Source of the DNA: Citreicoccus inhibens
Lineage (GTDB): Bacteria > Myxococcota > Myxococcia > Myxococcales > Myxococcaceae
DNA: 64,000 nt
NCBI RefSeq assembly: GCF_019039035.1
Contig: NZ_JAHNZT010000021.1
Span: 1-64,000, forward strand
Direction of reading: 5' to 3'
Position 1 is the stretch's first letter; every line of letters starts with the position of its first letter. Under the pieces are notes generated by a model. The model did no database searches and was not told the origin of the DNA. It saw only the letters and a list, made by a program, of their open reading frames with translations. This document shows, piece by piece, positions 49,917 to 59,466 of the stretch. A program made the translations under genes and the position numbers.

Positions 49917-50807
49917 TCAGGCGGCGGGCTGCGCTGGCGTGCGGGCCTCGGGCAGCGCGGGCGCGGCGGGCCGCTGCGCGATGACCTGGATCTCACGGCG
50001 CAGGTGCGTGACGCGGCAGACCTGGACCCAGGCCCACTGCAACGCGAAGCGGACGTACTCGTAGGGCGCGCGCAGCCCCTTCGCCAGCCGCCGGCGCAGG
50101 ATGTCCTTGCCTGCCTTCACCGGGACCATGCCCGCGCGCGCGCACGCGTCCGCGAGGTTCTTCTCGTAGAAATAGACATGGTGCTGCCAGCCGCGGCGGT
50201 CCGGGCGGAAGGAGCGACCGCGCCGTGGCATGACGATGATTTTGTAATAGGCCGCGTCCGGAACGATGACGAAGGCCACGCCACCCGGGCGCAGCACGCG
50301 CTGGAGCTCACGCAGCCCGCTCATGGGCTGGTCCACGTGCTCCAGCGTGTGCTTGAGCGTGATGATGTCGAACGAGGCGTCCGGGAAGGGCAGCTGCGTC
50401 AGCGAGCCGTACTCGGCGCGGTACCCCCGCTCGCGGCACAGGTCCACCGTGAAGCGCGAGTAGTCCAGCCCCGTGGCGCTCAGGCCCAGCCGCTGCGCGG
50501 CCTCCAGCACGTAGCCCGCCGAGCACCCCACGTCGAGCAGGTCCTTCGCGTGCGGCGCGTACTCCAGACAGGCGAGCACCTGCCGCTCGCACTTGCGCAC
50601 CCGGTGGTCCCAGCGGCCCAGGTACTTGGCGCGGTTGTGTTTGAAGTACTTCTCCTCGTAGCCATCTCCCAGCCCGGGGACCTGCTCGCGCTTGTAGATG
50701 AGGCCGCAGCCCGTGCACCGCCCGAAGGACAGCTCGCGGTAGGTGATGACCTCGCGAGACTCGGTGGCCTCGCAGACGGGGCAGGCGGCGTAGAAGGGGG
50801 TGCGCAT
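49917..50807 (-). CDS. Class I SAM methyltransferase with N-terminal zinc ribbon
   Basis: 296 residues from ATG 50807, selected because a good promoter ends 15 nt upstream. ATG 50868-50870 is an alternative. CPVC and CTGC near residues 8-35 form a zinc ribbon typical of methyltransferases encoded in sugar and polysaccharide loci. The SAM site is LLDVGCSAGYVLEAA, with the acidic end of strand 2 as TGLDYS. FDIITLKHTLEHVDQP and LRPGGVAFVIVPD finish the fold. The substrate is unknown. No glycosyltransferase is adjacent. Confidence 0.87.
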   Translation of the reverse strand: MRTPFYAACPVCEATESREVITYRELSFGRCTGCGLIYKREQVPGLGDGYEEKYFKHNRAKYLGRWDHRVRKCERQVLACLEYAPHAKDLLDVGCSAGYVLEAAQRLGLSATGLDYSRFTVDLCRERGYRAEYGSLTQLPFPDASFDIITLKHTLEHVDQPMSGLRELQRVLRPGGVAFVIVPDAAYYKIIVMPRRGRSFRPDRRGWQHHVYFYEKNLADACARAGMVPVKAGKDILRRRLAKGLRAPYEYVRFALQWAWVQVCRVTHLRREIQVIAQRPAAPALPEARTPAQPAA

Positions 50808-50822
50808 GGGCGTCGGGCGTGC

Positions 50823-50852
50823 ACTATCGGGTGTCGCCTCTGGAAGCGTCAA
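50823..50852 (-). promoter_or_regulatory. Sigma70-like promoter of the methyltransferase gene
   Basis: TTGACG (50852-50847) and GATAGT (50828-50823) with an 18-bp spacer on the minus strand. The predicted transcript begins within about 10 nt of ATG 50807. Confidence 0.5.
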
Positions 50853-50965
50853 ACACGCCGTTGCCCGCATGCTCCTCGGGCGAGCAACGGCGCAGGTTCG
50901 CTGCGGCGAGGTGCCTCGTGAGGAAGGGAGGGAGCGAGCCCCCTCCCTTCCTGGAACATCAACGG

Positions 50966-52480
50966 CTACGGGCTGAAGGTGCCGGTGAGCACGCTGGCGC
51001 GGGCTCGAGGCAGCGCGCGCTTGAACGGGCTCGTGGCCAGGTTCGAACCGGGCTGGTACCAGCTCTGAATCTCAGCGAAGTAGGTCTGTCCCGCCTGGAG
51101 CACATCCGGCGGCAGGTACACGCTTTGGAGATCCGTGTGGAGCACCGCCACGTTTGTTGCAGTGGTGGCACCATTGCTCGTGCCGAGCCGGTAGATGTTC
51201 ACCACGTAGTTCGTGGCTGTGCCAATCAGCGGCTTCGACCAGCGCAGCGATGCATCGGTTCCCACGCCGGTGAGGTTCTGGAACGCGCCTCGCGTGTTCA
51301 CCTGGGGCGACTGCACCGGCCCGATGAGGGGCTCCACGGGCGCGGCCGTGAAGGCGCTCGCCTCCTGCTCCACGCGGATCTCCACGTTCATGGAGTAAGG
51401 CGCCGCGCTTCCCAGCGCGTAGTCCTTCGTGAAGCCCGCGATGGCGAAGGCCATCTTCTGCCACGTCGACGGAAGCGGGTTGTTGTAGGCCATGGGCCCC
51501 GTGACGAGGTCGGTCTTCTGCGCATCCGGGTTGAGCGTCACGAGCAAGGGCGGCCCGCTGAGGGCCGACAGCGCGGAGCCCACCGCGGCAGGACGCGCGG
51601 ACATCCAGATCTCGTTGTACGTACTGACCGCGTCAGGGTTCACCTGGGTGTGGAGGGCGTCGAAGGCGGAGCGTCTCCAATCCACCGAGAAGGTGCCCGT
51701 TGCCGAGGGCTGCGTGAAGGTCCCGTTGACGGTGACGGGCTGTCCCGCCACCTGCGTCACGTCCGCGAGCATCACCTTGTGCATTGCGCGGTAGGGCACG
51801 CCGTTGGCGGTGGTCTGCCAGCGCATCTGCGCCAGCGAGAGCTTATCCCCGAGGCTGGTGTCGAGCAGGACGGGGTTGCGCATGGTGGCGTAGTCGAAGG
51901 TCAGCCCGGACAAGGACGTGGCGCCCGAGAGCGGGCGTCCCGTCGTGGCGTTGCTGTCGGCGTATCCGTACGTGCCCGTGTTCAACGAATACATGTCCAG
52001 GAAGTCTCCCGACTGCCAGGGAGACAGGCCGGTGGCAGAGACCGTAACGGGCGTGGGGACCGAGACGAAGGTTCCGTCGCGGCCCCACTTGGTGGAGCCC
52101 AGGTCGAACGTCCGGTCGGTGCTCACCAGGTAGCGCGAGCCCAGCTTCAAGTAGATGCGGCCGGACGGGACGTTGGGCACCGAGATGGTTCCGTCCGCGG
52201 CGCCCGAGCCCGGATACGCCGTGAATGCTCCCGTGGTCGAGTCCCGCGTGTAGGCCAGCACCGAGGTTGTGGATTGATTGTATGGCTTTGTTTCAGTGCT
52301 CGAGAAGGCGACGAAGGAGACGGGGCTGGTACCGGTGACCTGCGTGACCAGGCCCTGGGGGGCCTGGGCGGTCGCGTCCGTTGCCACGGAGGGGGGCACG
52401 GCCTCGGTCTCGTCGAGGCCCGCGCAGCCGACCCCAGTCATTCCGGCCATCAGGCCGAGGGAAATCAATGACATCTTCAT
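50966..52480 (-). CDS. Lipoprotein with beta-sandwich domains
   Basis: 504 residues from ATG 52480 (AAGGGAT upstream; the frame extends to 52594 without signal features). The lipoprotein signal ends in GMTGVGC. The mature part is rich in Ser, Thr and beta strands (SFVAFSSTETKPYN, IYLKLGSRYLVSTDRTFDL). A C-terminal FN3-like unit follows (ASLRWSKPLIGTATNYVVNI, QAGQTYFAEIQSWYQPGSN). No enzyme motif is seen. Expected to sit in the outer membrane or surface as an adhesin-like or structural protein. Confidence 0.72.
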   Translation of the reverse strand: MKMSLISLGLMAGMTGVGCAGLDETEAVPPSVATDATAQAPQGLVTQVTGTSPVSFVAFSSTETKPYNQSTTSVLAYTRDSTTGAFTAYPGSGAADGTISVPNVPSGRIYLKLGSRYLVSTDRTFDLGSTKWGRDGTFVSVPTPVTVSATGLSPWQSGDFLDMYSLNTGTYGYADSNATTGRPLSGATSLSGLTFDYATMRNPVLLDTSLGDKLSLAQMRWQTTANGVPYRAMHKVMLADVTQVAGQPVTVNGTFTQPSATGTFSVDWRRSAFDALHTQVNPDAVSTYNEIWMSARPAAVGSALSALSGPPLLVTLNPDAQKTDLVTGPMAYNNPLPSTWQKMAFAIAGFTKDYALGSAAPYSMNVEIRVEQEASAFTAAPVEPLIGPVQSPQVNTRGAFQNLTGVGTDASLRWSKPLIGTATNYVVNIYRLGTSNGATTATNVAVLHTDLQSVYLPPDVLQAGQTYFAEIQSWYQPGSNLATSPFKRALPRARASVLTGTFSP

Positions 52481-52669
52481 TGTGTGGGAATCCCTTTCGA
52501 CGACACTCAGATGGGCGTCGTCAGGGAGATTCATATCGCGCCGGTCTGACATGTCTGGGCATGCTTCGACTCCACCTGGCCCTTGATACAACACATGAGA
52601 CAGGTGGATCCGGCGGGCACTTCCGTGAGGCGGACCCCGTGACGGCGGGCGCTGTCCGCTCGGGTCTCG

Positions 52670-54211
52670 TCAGAGACGGCCGGCCTTCAGCTCGCGCACC
52701 ACGTGCTCGCTGGCGCGCACCGTGAGCGCCATCATGGTCAACGTGGGGTTCTGCGCTCCCTGCGAGGGGAAGCACGCGCCGTCCATGACAAACAGGTTGG
52801 GCACGTCCCAGCTCTGGTTGTGAGCATTGAGGACAGACGTCTTCGCGTCCGTCCCCATTCGCGCCGTGCCCACCTCGTGGATGGCCATGCCCGGCTTGGA
52901 CAACGTGCGCCCCACGCGCTCCACTGTGCAGCCCGCTTCCCCCAGCATCTCCAGGCAGGTGGCGACGGCGTCCTCGGCCATGCGCTTCTCGTTGTCCGAG
53001 TGCTGGCATTCGATATGCGCGGCGGGGATTCCCCAGCGGTCCTTCACGGTGGAGCTGAGCGTCACCCGGTTGTCCGCGCGCGGCAGCATCTCGCCGAAGG
53101 GGACGAGGTGGACTTGATCCGCGAAGGTGAACATCTGCACGCCGTAGCCGCGCGCGAAGTCTGACTCCTGCCGCGCGAGGTTGCGGAAGCGCGGGATGTA
53201 CGCCCAGCTCTGCTCGGCTTGCTGCTCACCGGCTGACAACGCCAGGCGGGCCTCGGTGCCCAGCATGTATGTGTGGTCCATCAAGTTGCGGCCGAGCTGG
53301 CCCGACGAGTTGGCGAGTCCCTCGGGAAGCTCACGGCTGCGGGAGTGCAACAACAGCCGCGTGGACTCGATGGTGCCGGCGGCCAGCACCACCACGCGCG
53401 CGCGGACCTCCTCGGTGCGACCGGTGCGCGTGTCCGTGAAGATGACGCCGCTCGCCCGCCCGAGCTTCGGGTCATGCAACACCTGACTCACCACCGCGTG
53501 GGTGCGCAGCGTGAGGCGGCCCGTGCGCAGCGCGGCGGGGAGGGTGGAGGGCGCGGCGGCGGTCCTTCTCGCGATGACCCGGCGCTCGGGCCAGCGGCGC
53601 TCGATGCGAGCCTTCACGCGCTGCTCGCCCGCCGTGAGCGGAACAGGGGCGGCGTAGTGCGAGTCAGGGAGGGTGTCGAGGCCGTCCGCGTTGCCGCGAA
53701 TGCCCATCCACCGCTCGACGACCTCGTAGTGTGGCGCGAGCTCCGTGAGGCTCAGGGGCCAGTCGGGTCCATGCCCGTCGCGGCTGCCCGCTTTGAAGTC
53801 ATGATCCGACAGCCGATAGAACTGGCGGCCGTGGCTCGCCACCGAGGTTCGACCGCCGACCTGCCGAGCGCGAATCCAGGCGAAGGGCTGGGACTCGGGC
53901 GTGGTGTAGGGATTGTCGACATCGTCCACGAAGGCGTGGGGATGGAAGGGCCACGCGAAGGTGGTGGACTGAATGGGCTGCCTGCCGAGCCGCTTCGCGT
54001 CCGATTCGACGCGATAGCCCAGCTTCTGGCGGAGCCGATGCAGGACGCGCAGCACCTTGTCCTCGCGGGGGCCGCGCCCTGCCTCCAGCACGAGGACCCG
54101 GAGCCCCGCTTCGGTGAGTTGCTTCGCGGCCCAGCCGCCACATGCCCCCGACCCCACCACCACCGCATCGAACGTCGTCTTGGCCGCGCCCACGCAGGTC
54201 TCGTCCCTCAC
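52670..54211 (-). CDS. GMC-family FAD-dependent oxidoreductase
   Basis: 513 residues from GTG 54211; GTG 54193 with GAGG upstream is an alternative. The dinucleotide site is VVVGSGACGGWAAKQL with VLVLEAGRGP at strand 2. RARQVGGRTSVASHGRQ marks the FAD loop, and VVLAAGTIESTRLLL is the GMC strand motif. The C-terminal AIHEVGTARMGTDA and FVMDGACFPSQGAQNPTLTM carry the active-site His and Asn. It resembles bacterial choline/glucose-type dehydrogenases that oxidise alcohols or sugars. No cytochrome or gamma subunit gene is beside it. Substrate unknown. Confidence 0.9.
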   Translation of the reverse strand: MRDETCVGAAKTTFDAVVVGSGACGGWAAKQLTEAGLRVLVLEAGRGPREDKVLRVLHRLRQKLGYRVESDAKRLGRQPIQSTTFAWPFHPHAFVDDVDNPYTTPESQPFAWIRARQVGGRTSVASHGRQFYRLSDHDFKAGSRDGHGPDWPLSLTELAPHYEVVERWMGIRGNADGLDTLPDSHYAAPVPLTAGEQRVKARIERRWPERRVIARRTAAAPSTLPAALRTGRLTLRTHAVVSQVLHDPKLGRASGVIFTDTRTGRTEEVRARVVVLAAGTIESTRLLLHSRSRELPEGLANSSGQLGRNLMDHTYMLGTEARLALSAGEQQAEQSWAYIPRFRNLARQESDFARGYGVQMFTFADQVHLVPFGEMLPRADNRVTLSSTVKDRWGIPAAHIECQHSDNEKRMAEDAVATCLEMLGEAGCTVERVGRTLSKPGMAIHEVGTARMGTDAKTSVLNAHNQSWDVPNLFVMDGACFPSQGAQNPTLTMMALTVRASEHVVRELKAGRL

Positions 54212-54347
54212 GCAGCGGGACGCTGCGAAGCTCGAAGTGACAGGCGAGCCTATGCGGCGCTGGCGCTTCCACCAAGGGAGGGCCTGGACGACCCCGGGCT
54301 TTCTGGGAGACTCGTGGCGCGCGGCAGGTGTCAGAGGGGGCGATAGA

Positions 54348-55244
54348 ATGGCGAGGAAGTGGCGGGCGGTGCTGGGCAGTGCGCTGACGGTCGGCGTGCT
54401 GGGCGTGGGGGCCCTGTTCCTGCGCGCGATGTGGCGCTCCGAGCAGTATTTCCATTACCCGAGACCCGCCGCCGTGCGCCCGGAGGATCTGGCCGAAGCC
54501 GAGGACGTCCGGCTGCGGACCGAGGATGGACTCCAGCTGCGTGGTTGGTACCTCCCGTCGCGAAACCACGCGGCGGTGGTGCTGGCTCATGGGCTCTCGC
54601 AGACGCGCACGGACCTGCTGCCCGAGGCGCGGGTGCTGCGCGACGCGGGCTATGGCGTGTTGCTGTTCGACCTGCGCGCGCATGGGGAGAGCGAGGGCGC
54701 GTTCTCCACGTGGGGTGACCTGGAGCGGCGGGACATCCGCGCCGCGCTGGCCTACGTGCGAGGGCGTCCCGACGTGGAGCCAGCGCGAGTGGGCGCGCTG
54801 GGGTTCTCCATCGGTTCGGCGGCGGTGGCCGAGGTGGCCGCGCAGGACACAGGCGTGGCGGCGGTGGTGTTGCTGTCGCCGTTCAACACCTTGCGACTGG
54901 CCGCCGCGTATGACTTTCGCCGGTTCGGAGTGGTGACGGAGTCAGGGGCGCTGATGCCCTTCTGGCGGCGCGGCATTGCGCTGGACGAGGTGAGGACTCA
55001 AGCCGCGGTGGAGCGCATCCGTCCGCGCCCGCTCTTCATCGTCGCGGGGACTGAGGAGTCAGGTCAGCCATTGCTGGATGCGTTGTTCGCGCAGGTCGCG
55101 CCTTATGCCCAGACATGGCGAATCCAAGGCGCGTCGCATGGTGGATTCCAGGTCACCGAGCCGCAAGCGTATCCGCGCCGCCTGCGGGCGTTCTTCGACG
55201 CCGCGCTGCTGTCCCCGATACCGCCCGCCGAGGTCGCGCGGTAG
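54348..55244 (+). CDS. Membrane-anchored alpha/beta hydrolase
   Basis: 298 residues from ATG 54348 (GAGGGGG upstream). One N-terminal membrane helix (VLGSALTVGVLGVGALFLRA) anchors a hydrolase domain. VVLAHGLSQTRTDLLPEA is the oxyanion turn, GFSIGSAAVAEVA the nucleophile elbow with the Ser, and GASHGGF the catalytic His region. LLFDLRAHGESEG is typical of the BAAT/YfhR-like group. It is divergent from the GMC oxidoreductase gene with a 136-bp shared region. Substrate unknown. Confidence 0.85.
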   Translation: MARKWRAVLGSALTVGVLGVGALFLRAMWRSEQYFHYPRPAAVRPEDLAEAEDVRLRTEDGLQLRGWYLPSRNHAAVVLAHGLSQTRTDLLPEARVLRDAGYGVLLFDLRAHGESEGAFSTWGDLERRDIRAALAYVRGRPDVEPARVGALGFSIGSAAVAEVAAQDTGVAAVVLLSPFNTLRLAAAYDFRRFGVVTESGALMPFWRRGIALDEVRTQAAVERIRPRPLFIVAGTEESGQPLLDALFAQVAPYAQTWRIQGASHGGFQVTEPQAYPRRLRAFFDAALLSPIPPAEVAR

Positions 55245-55358
55245 CACCGCGATGCGGGAGCGGGAGCGAGATGCCGCGTCCCCTGCGCGGTGGAAGGGGC
55301 GCCGCGTGACGGGGTGTTTCAGCGGAGCGCCAGCGCCCCTTTGGGGCCATGCTGCCGT

Positions 55359-56564
55359 TCAGGGTGGGGCGGCGGCGGTTCCACGCCGCGCGAACGCGAG
55401 GGTGACACAGGCGAGCAGTCCCGCGGCGGCCACGGTGAAGGCCATGGGACGCGCGGTGCCTTCGTGACTCGCGCTCACCACGGTGGAGGCCCCGGCCGCC
55501 AGGGTGAACTGGAGCGCTCCGAGCACCGCGGAGGCCACGCCGGCCTGCTTCGCGTGATGCTCCAGCGCCATGGCCGTGGCATTGGGGACCACCGCGCCCA
55601 GGCTGGACACGAAGAGGAACAGCGAGACCGCGATGCCCCACACGCCGCCGACACCGGTGAGCGCGGCGGCCACGAGGAGCAGTCCCGCGCCCGCGGCGAA
55701 GCGAACGGCGAGTGACAACACGCGACTCGGTGACGCACGCGAGAGCAGCAAGTGATTGAGCTGCGAGGTCGCCACCAGCCCCGCGGCGTTGGTCCCGAAG
55801 AACCAGCCGAACTTCTCGGGAGGAATGCCGTGGAGCGTGATGAAGACAAACGGCGAGCCGCCGATGTATGCGAACATTCCCGCCTGCGCGAGCGCCACCG
55901 TGAGCGCATGACCGAGAAAGTCCGGCGCGCGCAGCAGCCCGAGCATGCGGGTGAAGGGCTGACTGGAGTCTCGCTGGGGTGGCGCGGTCTCCGGCAATGA
56001 CAGGATGACCGCGAGCAAGGCCACGGCGCCCACGGTGGCGAGGCTCCAGAAGATGAACCGCCACCCGAAGGCATGCAGCACCCAGCCACCAAACAAGGGC
56101 GCGAGGATGGGGGCCACGCCCATGACGAGCACCAGCCGCGACATCATCCGAGCCGCCGCCGCGCCGGAGTGGAGATCCCTCACGATGGCGCGAGCCGTGA
56201 CGATGCCCACCGACCCCCCGAGCGCCTGCGCGAAGCGCCACGCCGCGAGCACGTCGGCCGAGGGCGAGAGCGCGCAGCCCACCGACCCCAACACATAGAG
56301 GGCGAGCCCCAGATAGAGCGGACGCGTGCGCCCGAAGCGATCCGTGAGAGGTCCCGTCACGAGCTGCCCGAGCGCGAGGCCCGCGAAGAACGTCGCGAGG
56401 GTGCGCTCCACCGCGCCCGCGCTCGCGCCCAGGTCTTGAGCGATGGCCGGGAACGCGGGCAGGTACATGTCAATGGACAGCGGCGCGAAGGCCGTCAGCG
56501 CGCCCAGGAGGAGCACGAGCCCGGGGCCATGGGGCGGATGGCGTGTCTCGACGGCGGTGGTCAT
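55359..56564 (-). CDS. Bcr/CflA-family drug efflux MFS transporter
   Basis: 401 residues with 12 membrane segments. Family marks are TAFAPLSIDMYLPAFPAIA in TM1, GPLTDRFGRTRPLYLGL as motif A, and RFAQALGGSVGIVTARAIVRDL, the Bcr/CflA signature ahead of motif C. The start overlaps the stop of the upstream TetR gene by 4 nt (ATGA), so pump and regulator are produced from one mRNA. It probably exports hydrophobic antibiotics or self-made compounds, and is controlled by the TetR protein at the palindrome near 57180. Confidence 0.9.
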   Translation of the reverse strand: MTTAVETRHPPHGPGLVLLLGALTAFAPLSIDMYLPAFPAIAQDLGASAGAVERTLATFFAGLALGQLVTGPLTDRFGRTRPLYLGLALYVLGSVGCALSPSADVLAAWRFAQALGGSVGIVTARAIVRDLHSGAAAARMMSRLVLVMGVAPILAPLFGGWVLHAFGWRFIFWSLATVGAVALLAVILSLPETAPPQRDSSQPFTRMLGLLRAPDFLGHALTVALAQAGMFAYIGGSPFVFITLHGIPPEKFGWFFGTNAAGLVATSQLNHLLLSRASPSRVLSLAVRFAAGAGLLLVAAALTGVGGVWGIAVSLFLFVSSLGAVVPNATAMALEHHAKQAGVASAVLGALQFTLAAGASTVVSASHEGTARPMAFTVAAAGLLACVTLAFARRGTAAAPP

Positions 56565-57172
56565 GTGGCTTTCCGTTTCAGGACGCGGGGCGCGCGGCGA
56601 ACAGGGACGAGCAGGCGCACCAGCTCGCGCAGGATGGCTTCGTCATTGCCTGGGGCGTAGCGAGCGCCTCCCACGTGCGCGTTGAAGCAGCGAGCCTCGA
56701 CCGTGCCGCAGAGCGCCTCGGCTACGCGTCTGGGATTATCCACGCGGGTGAGTCCGTCTCGTCGCGCGCGGGCGAGCCAGGACGTGAGGCGCCGACGCAG
56801 CGCGACGGGAGGCGGTGTCACGGCGTGCATCGCGCGCTCGACGCCGAGCGGGGAGCAGCGCAGCACGAAGAGGTTGGGGACGAGTCCCCGGAGGAAGTCG
56901 CGGTGGTGCATCAACGCGGCGACGAGCTGTTCCCCCAACTCGCCGGCCCGGGCCGGTTCACGCGCGAGCAGGGCCGCCGCCGAGGGCGGCTCGGGGCGGA
57001 GCGCCAGCAACATCAGCGCCTCCTTGGTGCCCACGCGGTGCAGCAGCGCCGCCTGTGAGATGCCGAGTCTTCGCGCGATGAGCTGCAACGGCGCGGACGG
57101 TCCCTTCTCCAGGAAGACCTCGCGGGCGGTAGCGCGAATCTGTTCGTCGAGGACGCGGCGGGGGCGGGGCAT
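56561..57172 (-). CDS. TetR-family repressor
   Basis: 203 residues. An N-terminal helix-turn-helix is present (IRATAREVFLEKGPSAPLQLIARRLGISQAALL split across residues 11-43), with HRVGTKEALM as the end of the DNA-binding domain. The C-terminal ligand domain is variable. It is first in a two-gene operon with the Bcr/CflA pump. The palindrome just upstream of its start codon covers a -10-like TAACTA placed 7 nt before the ATG, which predicts autorepression of the whole operon. Confidence 0.88.
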   Translation of the reverse strand: MPRPRRVLDEQIRATAREVFLEKGPSAPLQLIARRLGISQAALLHRVGTKEALMLLALRPEPPSAAALLAREPARAGELGEQLVAALMHHRDFLRGLVPNLFVLRCSPLGVERAMHAVTPPPVALRRRLTSWLARARRDGLTRVDNPRRVAEALCGTVEARCFNAHVGGARYAPGNDEAILRELVRLLVPVRRAPRVLKRKAT

Positions 57173-57195
57173 GGCCAGTTAGTTACTGGCCAGTA
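57173..57195 (-). promoter_or_regulatory. TetR operator overlapping the promoter
   Basis: Two nested symmetric elements: GGCCAGT-TAGTT-ACTGGCC (57173-57191) and the 12-bp palindrome TACTGGCCAGTA (57184-57195). They abut the ATG at 57172 and cover TAACTA (minus strand, 57185-57180). Confidence 0.65.
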
Positions 57196-57246
57196 GGTAA
57201 TGGTTTCCGCTGGGGCACGCAAGCCACGCGGAGGTGAACGGCTTGC

Positions 57247-57915
57247 TCAGTAGAACGCGAGTCCGAGCGTCAAGCTGGTGAGGAGTCCACCGTGTTGGAG
57301 CAGGTCGATGACGTCCTCGGTGAAGGCGTCGGGGCGACTGCCATCGCGCATCCGGTAGTTGTCCTCGCGGAGTCTCCAGGCCCAGCCCACTCGCGACGTG
57401 AGGAACAGCTTGGTGCCGAGCGCCGCCCGAAGGCCGCCACTCCCGATGGCTACGGGAGTCATCAGCAGCTCCGCGTAGTTCCGGTTCCCAGGATGCTCCT
57501 CGGAGTACGCCGCGGTGCCGAGGTTGAAGCTGCCGCCCGCCTCGAAGAATGGACTCGCGCCCACTTCACCAGGGGATACAGCCGAAGTGAGGGACTGAGT
57601 CGTGTGCCCCACGCTCTGGGTCGAGGCTTGCTGTGAGCCATCGAGGGCCTGCATGGACGTCGGATCCACGCGAAGGATGCGGAGCTGATTCTGCTCATCG
57701 AGCGTGCCGGTGACGCGCTTGCGCGCCTCCGAGATGGGCACGGACGTGGCGGGATGCGGAGGCTCCTTCGCGCCATTGCACGCGATGCAGACGAGCGCGA
57801 GCCACAGGGCCGTGTAGCGACGGCGAACACGCCGCGGGGGGCTGGGGACATGGCGCCACGCTGTCCGCGAGCGCCCCACGTGGACCCTCGCGCCCGAGGC
57901 GGGCCGAACGGTCAT
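57247..57915 (-). CDS. Hypothetical lipoprotein
   Basis: Up to 222 residues. An Arg-rich start leads into a hydrophobic stretch ending in a lipobox (ALVCIAC), so the real start may lie 15-30 residues in. The mature part has a Ser/Thr/Gln-rich segment and a beta-rich end (GLRAALGTKLFLTSRVGWAW, GLLTSLTLGLAFY) closing with Phe-Tyr, reminiscent of small outer-membrane barrel tails. It lies 49 bp downstream of the retron RT in the same direction. I do not recognise a family. Confidence 0.6.
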   Translation of the reverse strand: MTVRPASGARVHVGRSRTAWRHVPSPPRRVRRRYTALWLALVCIACNGAKEPPHPATSVPISEARKRVTGTLDEQNQLRILRVDPTSMQALDGSQQASTQSVGHTTQSLTSAVSPGEVGASPFFEAGGSFNLGTAAYSEEHPGNRNYAELLMTPVAIGSGGLRAALGTKLFLTSRVGWAWRLREDNYRMRDGSRPDAFTEDVIDLLQHGGLLTSLTLGLAFY

Positions 57916-57964
57916 CCCGTCGGCGTGTTCACGCGTGATGACTCTTGGATGACTGGCGACGGGA

Positions 57965-59416
57965 TTACGCCGCCGTCGTCGCGGGGCGAGCGGACAGCTT
58001 CTCCAGCCGCTCCATGAAGGCGCGGCCCTTGGCCGGATCCGTCATGTGGATGAAGGCGGCCATGCCCTGGAGCTGCTCCAGCGACTCGCCTTCCTTGCCC
58101 GGCTTGCCCTGCTCACGGTTGTGCAGGGCGGCGCGCAGGCGGCGCACCACGTCGCGCGGGACTCGCGCGGCGGGGACCTTCGGGCCGGCGTCATTCACCA
58201 CCAGCCCCGTCACGCGCTGACGGCTGCCCTTGCGAGCCACGCGCGTCTTGTCCGGATGCAGGCGGAAGCCCTCGGCCTCCACCACTTCCTGCACGCGCGC
58301 GAGCAACACCGCCACTGGAGCGCCCTGCGCCCGCCGAGCCTTGGGTGCCTTGGCCTTCGTCCACGAGAAGGTCAGGTCATCCGCGTAGCGCGTGTAGACG
58401 AAGCCCAGCTTGCGAGAGAGCGCGGACAGCCGCTTGTCCAAGCGCAGGCACAGCGCGTTGGTGATGCCCGGAGAGGTGGGCGCGCCCTGAGGCAGCGCGC
58501 GCGGCCCCTGCGCCACGTAGAGCGTCTTGCCTCGGAAGCTCACGGCCTCGCGCGGGGCCTCGGTGGCGAGCAGCGCGAGCAGCGTGGCGATGTTCTCCGG
58601 CAGCCCGCCCTTGCGCAGCAGGCCCTTCACGCGCGGCCACGTCACGGACGGGAAGAAGTCCTTCACGTCCACCTTCACCACCACGTCCGCGCCTCGGTGC
58701 GCCAGCGCGTTGGTGAGGATGGAGCGGCCCGCCACGAAGCCGTGCGCGGCGCCGTGCACGGGCAGCCGCTCGACGATGTTGGAGAGCACCCAGCGCTGGG
58801 CGGCCTTCAGCTCCGTCTTGGGCGAGGTGATGGTGCGCGAGCCGCCGTCCCGCTTGGGAATGCGCCAGCTCGTGTAATGCGTGGCGGTGTCCACCTCGCG
58901 GTGGAAGGCGAACCAGCGCAGCTTGGAAACGCCGAGGCCCAGCGCCTTGGCCACGTCCTCCGCCGAGGTGAACTCAGGCAGGCCGTTGGACTTGGCCCGC
59001 TCCTCGCGGTGAGGGATGTCGAACGCGTCCGCGCCGCCCTCCTCGTTCCAGTGGATGCCCGCGCCCAGGTGGCCAATGTGCGTGGCCTTCCAGGCTTCGT
59101 AGGCCAGCCGCTTCAGCGCGCGGCGCTCGGTGGCCTCGGCCTTCTTCTTCTCCTTCCAGGCCGTCTTCTCCTTCTCCTTCAGGGAAGAGAAGTCGACCTC
59201 CTCGGCCAGCGCGCCTCGGGCGACGAGCTGCTGGTGCACCCACTCGTCCTGGCCGCCGGCCTCGGTGATGGCCTTCCATCGGGCGAGCACCGCGGCCCTG
59301 GCGGCCTGGCGCGTCTCACGCTGCACCAAGGCTTGCGCGGTGGGCGTGACGGGCGTCGGGGTGGCGATGGCCTGCGGTGGAGCGGCGGGGACGAAGGACT
59401 CAAGCTTCGCGGTCAT
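57965..59416 (-). CDS. Retron reverse transcriptase (Mx162/Sa163 type)
   Basis: 483 residues from ATG 59416; the frame extends to 59503 but there overlaps the a2 repeat, and 483 fits the length known for Mx162 RT. A Lys/Glu-rich N-terminal domain of about 150 residues precedes the RT. Motifs in order: RIPKRDGGSRTI, the retron NAxxH as NALAH (236-240), catalytic Asp250 in VDVKDFFPS, QGAPTSP (310-316), YADD (344-347) and VTG in RVTGLVV (402-404). It primes cDNA from the msr RNA to make branched msDNA. The msr-msd lies directly upstream. Confidence 0.93.
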   Translation of the reverse strand: MTAKLESFVPAAPPQAIATPTPVTPTAQALVQRETRQAARAAVLARWKAITEAGGQDEWVHQQLVARGALAEEVDFSSLKEKEKTAWKEKKKAEATERRALKRLAYEAWKATHIGHLGAGIHWNEEGGADAFDIPHREERAKSNGLPEFTSAEDVAKALGLGVSKLRWFAFHREVDTATHYTSWRIPKRDGGSRTITSPKTELKAAQRWVLSNIVERLPVHGAAHGFVAGRSILTNALAHRGADVVVKVDVKDFFPSVTWPRVKGLLRKGGLPENIATLLALLATEAPREAVSFRGKTLYVAQGPRALPQGAPTSPGITNALCLRLDKRLSALSRKLGFVYTRYADDLTFSWTKAKAPKARRAQGAPVAVLLARVQEVVEAEGFRLHPDKTRVARKGSRQRVTGLVVNDAGPKVPAARVPRDVVRRLRAALHNREQGKPGKEGESLEQLQGMAAFIHMTDPAKGRAFMERLEKLSARPATTAA

Positions 59417-59466
59417 TGCGACACCAGGGACGGGCGCGGCGGCGTGAGGTGGGGCGACGGACGTTG

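Noticed and set aside
57247-57915. Retron effector downstream of the RT
   Set aside because: The product is a lipoprotein with an export signal, so it would be outside the cytoplasm where msDNA acts. Position alone is not enough; the HEAT and SWIM genes are better candidates.
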